Source: Bacteroidota bacterium
GTDB taxonomy: Bacteria; Bacteroidota; Bacteroidia; Bacteroidales; WCHB1-69
Assembly (NCBI GenBank): GCA_029570835.1
Contig: JAKPTX010000246.1
Coordinates: 1-32,342 of the forward strand
DNA length: 32,342 bases
Direction: 5' to 3'
Part shown: in pieces, positions 29,034 through 32,342 of the stretch
Layout: every line of letters starts with the position of its first letter
Numbering within the stretch: the first letter of the stretch is position 1
The notes under the pieces: generated by a model
What the model saw: the letters and a program-made list of their open reading frames with translations, nothing else
Database searches by the model: none
What the model was told of the DNA's origin: nothing
Program-made: the position numbers and the translations under genes

Positions 29034-31367
29034 ATGGAGTTTATAAAGTCATTTTACAGCAAACTATTCATACTTTTTGGTGCTCTTTTATTCTCCACCC
29101 TCACTCTTTCATCTCAAATCACGGTTCAAAGTCCCAATGGTTGGACACCCCTACAATTGTTGGAAAACATGTTGGTTCAACCCCCTGCAATTTCCGGAGT
29201 TTATATTGATAATGCCAAATTTTGCAACTCAACCGCCGCCCTTCCCAATAGTACTACATCCAGAATTGGAAGATTTCTAAATGGTTCTAGCTTTACCGAT
29301 TTTCCACTCACTAGTGGAATCATTATGACCACAGGAAACATTAGCGTTGCTCCCGGTCCTAACAACAGTACAAGTGCCAGTAGCCAAAACACACAAGGGA
29401 TCCCTGATGCCCAACTGGCTGCTCTAGTAGCGCCTTACAGTTTGGGAAGTAATGGTGCTTCCGTGCTGGAGTTTGAATTTATCTCTATTTCAGGAACGGT
29501 TTCTTTTGAGTATGTTTTTGCTTCTGAAGAGTATCCCGAATATGCTAATACCAGTTTTAATGATGTGTTTGCTTTCTGGGTTACCGGACCCGACCCGGTG
29601 ACAGGAAATAATGTAAGCAGAAACATTGCATTAATTCCGGGAACCAACCTGCCGGTAACCATTAACAATTTAAATCATACGGAATATACTGAATATTACT
29701 ACAGTGTTCCAAGCGGGTCCCCGGGGATTCAATTCGATGCATTCACTTATGTTCCGGCCGACTCCTCTGAAACCGGCGAGCGTTCGGGCTTAGTGGCACG
29801 AGGTTATGTTTTGCCTTGCACTCCATACATCATGAAATTAGCTATCGCTAATGTAAGTGATAATATTTTGGATTCCGGTGTGTTTTTGAAAGAGGGAAGT
29901 TTCCAGGCTCCTAAAATATTCAGAACTCACAACTACACTATAGATAATGGAGACACATTGCTAAAAGCTTGTAATATGGATACACTCACCTTCAGTTTGG
30001 AAAGAAGAGACCCCACCAGAGCCTACTCCTATACTGTCCATACCAATCATTTTCCCAATGTGGGTGTGGATCTAAATGAAGATTACGAAATTTACTATTA
30101 CCATCCTGTTACCGGAGATTATACTCAAATGACAGGTACATCAGCTTCTTTCCGTATTCCTGCAGACTCTTTGAGTACCTACATGGTTATTAAAGTAGCT
30201 GATGACGCTGAATTTGCACCCGGAGAGGTAAAAACATTAACCCTACTCTTGGAATTGGAAACTTGTGATGGTATTGAAGATCCCAGAAAAGACACTCTGG
30301 TGTATTATATAAAAGACAACTTCCCTATCATCCTGAGTGATACCAATATTGTGGGATGTGAATTAGTCAATGAAATCACTATTGAAGAGTTGGGAGGTGG
30401 AGATGTTAAAAATGTAACCTGGATTCCCTCTACTAATATTGATGATCCTACCAGTTTGTCAACCACTTGTAATATCTCCGATACCATCACCTATACCGTT
30501 TTTGCATGGGATGATATCAACTGTAGAAAAGATTCGGCAATTGTCAATGTGTATGTAGTTGCACCACCAACTCCCTCATTTACAGTGAGTGAGAAAACCG
30601 GTTGTGCTCCTCTTTCCTCTCGAATTACCTCTACAACAACACCTTCTGATGCCGAAGTTATATTTGTGATTACCAGTGAAGATGGTACTATTCAAGACAC
30701 CATTAGAGATCAAGAATTTATCTACGATTTTACAATTCCGGGTTACTATTCGATAGATTATTTCACATCTACAGCAGATGCTGAAGCATGCCAAAAATCA
30801 CTGTTAAATCCTAACTATATTTTTGTTTCCGATTTTCCTACGGCTGATTTTACCTGGACGCCTGACGAGCCTACCAATGGCAGACCGATACAATTTACGA
30901 ATACCTCGACCGGAGAAGAAATCACAGATTTTCATTGGAATTTTGGAGATGGAGGAGTTTCTATCAACGAAAACCCCGTTCACGCATACCATGTTCTCTC
31001 TGATGAAAATTTTAATGTTTATTTAAAAGTTACCAATCGCTTTGGCTGTAGTCATGACACGCTAAAACAGATTACTGTTACTGATAAGTATGCTTTTTAT
31101 GTTCCCAACTCATTTACACCCAATAATGATGGCATTAATGATTTGTTCTTACCTCGCGTTACAGATGTTTTAAAGTATCATTTGGTTGTCTACGACCGCT
31201 ACGGTAAAGCGATTTTCCAAACTATAAATACGGAAGAAGCCTGGGATGGAACATTCAATGGAGCACCCTGCCCAAGAGGAGTCTATACCTGGGTAATTAC
31301 ATACATCAGATATTCTGCTCAGGAAACGGAATTAAGAAAAAGCGGTACGGTTACGTTGATCCGTTAA
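29034..31367 (+). CDS. Choice-of-anchor L / PKD-domain surface protein with T9SS type B tail
   Basis: 777 aa from the ATG at 29034. This start gives a normal signal peptide (KLFILFGALLFSTLTLSSQ); the ATG at 28974 would add 20 residues with a repeated ITFFN. Residues about 70-270 match the choice-of-anchor L domain: TSRIGRFLNG, GIIMTTGN, FEYVFASEEYPEY (about 157-169) and FNDVFAFWV (about 173-181). Residues about 280-590 are beta-rich segments. A PKD domain lies at about 605-680 (FTWTPDEPTNGRPIQFTNTS, FHWNFGDGG). The final 85 residues are the type B (gliding-motility-associated, CHU_C) sorting domain: FYVPNSFTPNNDGINDLFLP, YDRYGKAIFQ, AWDGTFNG, GVYTWVI. It is expected on the cell surface, probably as an adhesin. 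No enzyme motif is visible. Confidence 0.92.
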   Translation: MEFIKSFYSKLFILFGALLFSTLTLSSQITVQSPNGWTPLQLLENMLVQPPAISGVYIDNAKFCNSTAALPNSTTSRIGRFLNGSSFTDFPLTSGIIMTTGNISVAPGPNNSTSASSQNTQGIPDAQLAALVAPYSLGSNGASVLEFEFISISGTVSFEYVFASEEYPEYANTSFNDVFAFWVTGPDPVTGNNVSRNIALIPGTNLPVTINNLNHTEYTEYYYSVPSGSPGIQFDAFTYVPADSSETGERSGLVARGYVLPCTPYIMKLAIANVSDNILDSGVFLKEGSFQAPKIFRTHNYTIDNGDTLLKACNMDTLTFSLERRDPTRAYSYTVHTNHFPNVGVDLNEDYEIYYYHPVTGDYTQMTGTSASFRIPADSLSTYMVIKVADDAEFAPGEVKTLTLLLELETCDGIEDPRKDTLVYYIKDNFPIILSDTNIVGCELVNEITIEELGGGDVKNVTWIPSTNIDDPTSLSTTCNISDTITYTVFAWDDINCRKDSAIVNVYVVAPPTPSFTVSEKTGCAPLSSRITSTTTPSDAEVIFVITSEDGTIQDTIRDQEFIYDFTIPGYYSIDYFTSTADAEACQKSLLNPNYIFVSDFPTADFTWTPDEPTNGRPIQFTNTSTGEEITDFHWNFGDGGVSINENPVHAYHVLSDENFNVYLKVTNRFGCSHDTLKQITVTDKYAFYVPNSFTPNNDGINDLFLPRVTDVLKYHLVVYDRYGKAIFQTINTEEAWDGTFNGAPCPRGVYTWVITYIRYSAQETELRKSGTVTLIR

Positions 31368-31379
31368 CCCTAATTTTTA

Positions 31380-31387
31380 TACTTTTG
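31380..31387 (+). promoter_or_regulatory. -7 box for purE
   Basis: TACTTTTG matches TAnnTTTG. Predicted transcription start is near 31394, about 29 nt before the ATG at 31423. Confidence 0.55.
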
Positions 31388-31422
31388 CATTTTCTTAACG
31401 TGAAACAAAAAATTTGAGATCC

Positions 31423-31893
31423 ATGCAAAAAAAAGTTGTCATTATCATGGGGTCCAAATCGGATCTGGAGTGGGCAAAAAAAATCGAAACAGTACTACAC
31501 TCTTTTGATATTCAAGTTGTTATACGTATTGCTTCCGCACACAAAGTGCCACTCAAATGCTACGAGATTATCAAAGAGTATGAAAAAGAGAATCCTATAT
31601 TTATCACCATTGCCGGAATGAGCAATGCGCTAAGTGGTTTCGCAGATGCACAAACTCACTGTCCCGTGATTGCTTCGCCTCCTTACAGCGATAAATTTGG
31701 TGGTGCCGATATCTACTCCTCTCTCCGTATGCCTTCGGGTGTAGCCCCCATGACCGTCATCTCTCCGGAAAATACAGCCCTGGCAGCAGCCAAAATAATC
31801 GGGTTGGTATATCCTGACGTACAACAAAAGATTATCGCGTTCCAGGAAAAGAAACGCGCTGAAATTGAAGCAGCAGACAAGGAGTTAAGATAG
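31423..31893 (+). CDS. purE: Class II PurE (AIR carboxylase type)
   Basis: 156 aa from the ATG at 31423; the in-frame TTG at 31414 is not needed. The substrate-binding motif is MGSKSDLEW (9-17). The next motif is SAHK (about 43-46), where class I PurE (N5-CAIR mutase) has SAHR. The active-site loop reads AGMSNALSGF (about 67-76). Class I has GGAAHLPG there. PPYSDKFGGADIYSSLRMPSG (about 88-108) resembles the matching stretch in class II enzymes from Treponema and the AIR carboxylase part of animal PAICS. Class II enzymes carboxylate AIR directly with CO2 and do not need PurK. No purK is present in this window. The gene is monocistronic and its stop codon lies inside a GAAGATA heptamer array. 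Confidence 0.9.
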   Translation: MQKKVVIIMGSKSDLEWAKKIETVLHSFDIQVVIRIASAHKVPLKCYEIIKEYEKENPIFITIAGMSNALSGFADAQTHCPVIASPPYSDKFGGADIYSSLRMPSGVAPMTVISPENTALAAAKIIGLVYPDVQQKIIAFQEKKRAEIEAADKELR

Positions 31894-31926
31894 AAGATAG
31901 AATGATTTCGGATTTCGGATTTCGGA
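31889..31926 (+). repeat. GAAGATA and GAAATCC heptamer arrays at the purE stop
   Basis: GAAGATA units (GAA at 31893 and 31900) overlap the TAG stop of purE. GAAATCC units on the minus strand follow (TTC at 31907, 31914, 31921). They lead into composite element copy 2. Confidence 0.9.
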
Positions 31927-31929
31927 ACC

Positions 31930-32195
31930 AAAAAAAGGCGAAAGGCGAAAGTTTTCTTAAATCGGGCTACTCGGGGCGCGACTACTACTCGTGTGACTCA
32001 CTGCTCGGTTCATAACTTGAAGTCGCACCCCGAGTGAACCTTCTATCTTCTACCTTCTACCTTGTAATACCGTAATTCGTAATTCGTAATTGATCCTGCA
32101 TATCTAAAATGGGAAATATTCCAGAGTGGGGTGATAAAATAAGCAAAAAGGATTGGCTATTCTGCCCCCCAATTATTTAAAATACCAAATAAGAA
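31930..32195 (-). repeat. Composite dispersed element, copy 2 (inverted)
   Basis: This is the reverse-strand counterpart of 27049-27320. Reading on the minus strand from the right: T/C-rich lead, GGGGGGCAG (32170-32162), 30-nt spacer, CCCCAC (32131-32126), GAATTAC units (about 32092-32072), GAAGGTA/GAAGATA units (about 32066-32040), hairpin (32035-31969). At the far end are GAAAGGC units (GAA on the plus strand at 31940 and 31947), where copy 1 has GAAAGTC. The gene-free region 31894-32332 contains little else; 32196-32332 is AT-rich with no clear feature. Confidence 0.9.
31969..32035 (-). other. 67-nt conserved hairpin in the composite element (copy 2)
   Basis: Same length as copy 1. On the element strand the left arm keeps T and the right arm keeps G at the one non-Watson-Crick position, so RNA of that strand has a U-G pair, while the other strand would have an A-C mismatch. 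Confidence 0.85.
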
Positions 32196-32332
32196 AATAC
32201 CAAATAAGAAACTTCCATGATTTTTTTTAACACCCGCGAGCATGAAAATTGTACCGGTGATTTTATATTTATGCTTTTTTGTTAACTTTTTGCTGTCTAT
32301 TTAGTATAAGTATAAAAGTAAAACAAACAAAT

Positions 32333-32342
32333 ATGGAAACAG
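32333..32342 (+). CDS. Possible start of a gene running off the right edge
   Basis: ATGGAAACAG follows an A-rich stretch (AAACAAACAAAT) like the leaders of other genes here. Only three codons (M-E-T) are visible, and no clear -7 box was found, so this is weak. Confidence 0.25.

Noticed and set aside
377-32092. CRISPR interpretation of the intergenic arrays
   Set aside because: Units are 7 bp in direct tandem with no spacers, and no cas genes are present.
27049-32195. Composite transposon bounded by the two inverted elements
   Set aside because: The enclosed genes are ordinary (udk, tatD, a T9SS protein, purE), with no transposase or target duplication. I keep only the possibility of inversion or of a non-autonomous repeat.

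Overview
The window is AT-rich DNA from a member of the Bacteroidota, most likely order Bacteroidales. Four things point there. Nearly every transcription unit is preceded by a TAnnTTTG -7 box. Start codons almost all lack a Shine-Dalgarno sequence. Three complete proteins are type IX secretion (T9SS) cargo, two with type A and one with a type B C-terminal sorting domain. The gene content is also typical (GH92 mannosidase, S46 peptidase relative, choice-of-anchor L protein, AAA_14/DUF4143 ATPases). Species cannot be fixed from the sequence.

Layout. 1-375: 5' part of an exported IgGFc-binding-domain-like protein (minus). 711-2875: three-gene redox operon (membrane [4Fe-4S] protein, CxxC thioredoxin-like protein, CcdA/DsbD-like membrane protein). 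3051-5165: ROK sugar kinase plus FHS-type sugar permease. 5283-6953: formate-tetrahydrofolate ligase. 7162-14385: accessory stretch (AlbA_2/HATPase regulator, two AAA_14-DUF4143 ATPases, a small exported protein, a Fic protein, a T9SS protein built of YD-like repeats). 14591-16234: lipoprotein solute-binding protein without permease genes. 16355-17455: rpsF-rpsR-rplI, convergent with a Thr-Tyr-Gly tRNA operon (17528-17785). 18038-20995: GH92 mannosidase, divergent from a sugar-1-phosphate nucleotidyltransferase (21056-21763). 21753-26905: minus-strand operon nifU-like, ychF, secreted subtilisin, S46-like protein. 27401-28788: uridine kinase and TatD nuclease, convergent. 29034-31367: large T9SS type B surface protein. 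31423-31893: purE, of the class II type.

The most unusual feature is between the genes. Intergenic DNA is full of short tandem arrays with a strict 7-bp period. Read on the appropriate strand, every array is a repeat of GAA plus four bases: GAAGGCG, GAATTAC, GAAGGTA/GAAGATA, GAATTTA, GAAATCC, GAAAGTC or GAAAGGC. Several arrays start right at stop codons. Some arrays are parts of a larger composite element of about 265 bp with a 67-nt hairpin. Two full copies in inverted orientation (about 27.05-27.32 kb and 31.93-32.20 kb) flank udk-tatD-T9SS-purE, and a half copy lies at 13.03-13.16 kb. At one position the two copies carry different heptamers (GAAAGTC versus GAAAGGC), and in each copy both units carry the same variant, so units appear to change in concert.

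Other points of interest: an intact S46-peptidase-like gene that has lost all three catalytic residues and is translationally coupled to a subtilisin; a strong Shine-Dalgarno on rplI, directly after the genes for bS6 and bS18, which in Bacteroidota help hide the anti-SD; and a 76-bp duplicated promoter-proximal leader around one AAA_14 ATPase gene.
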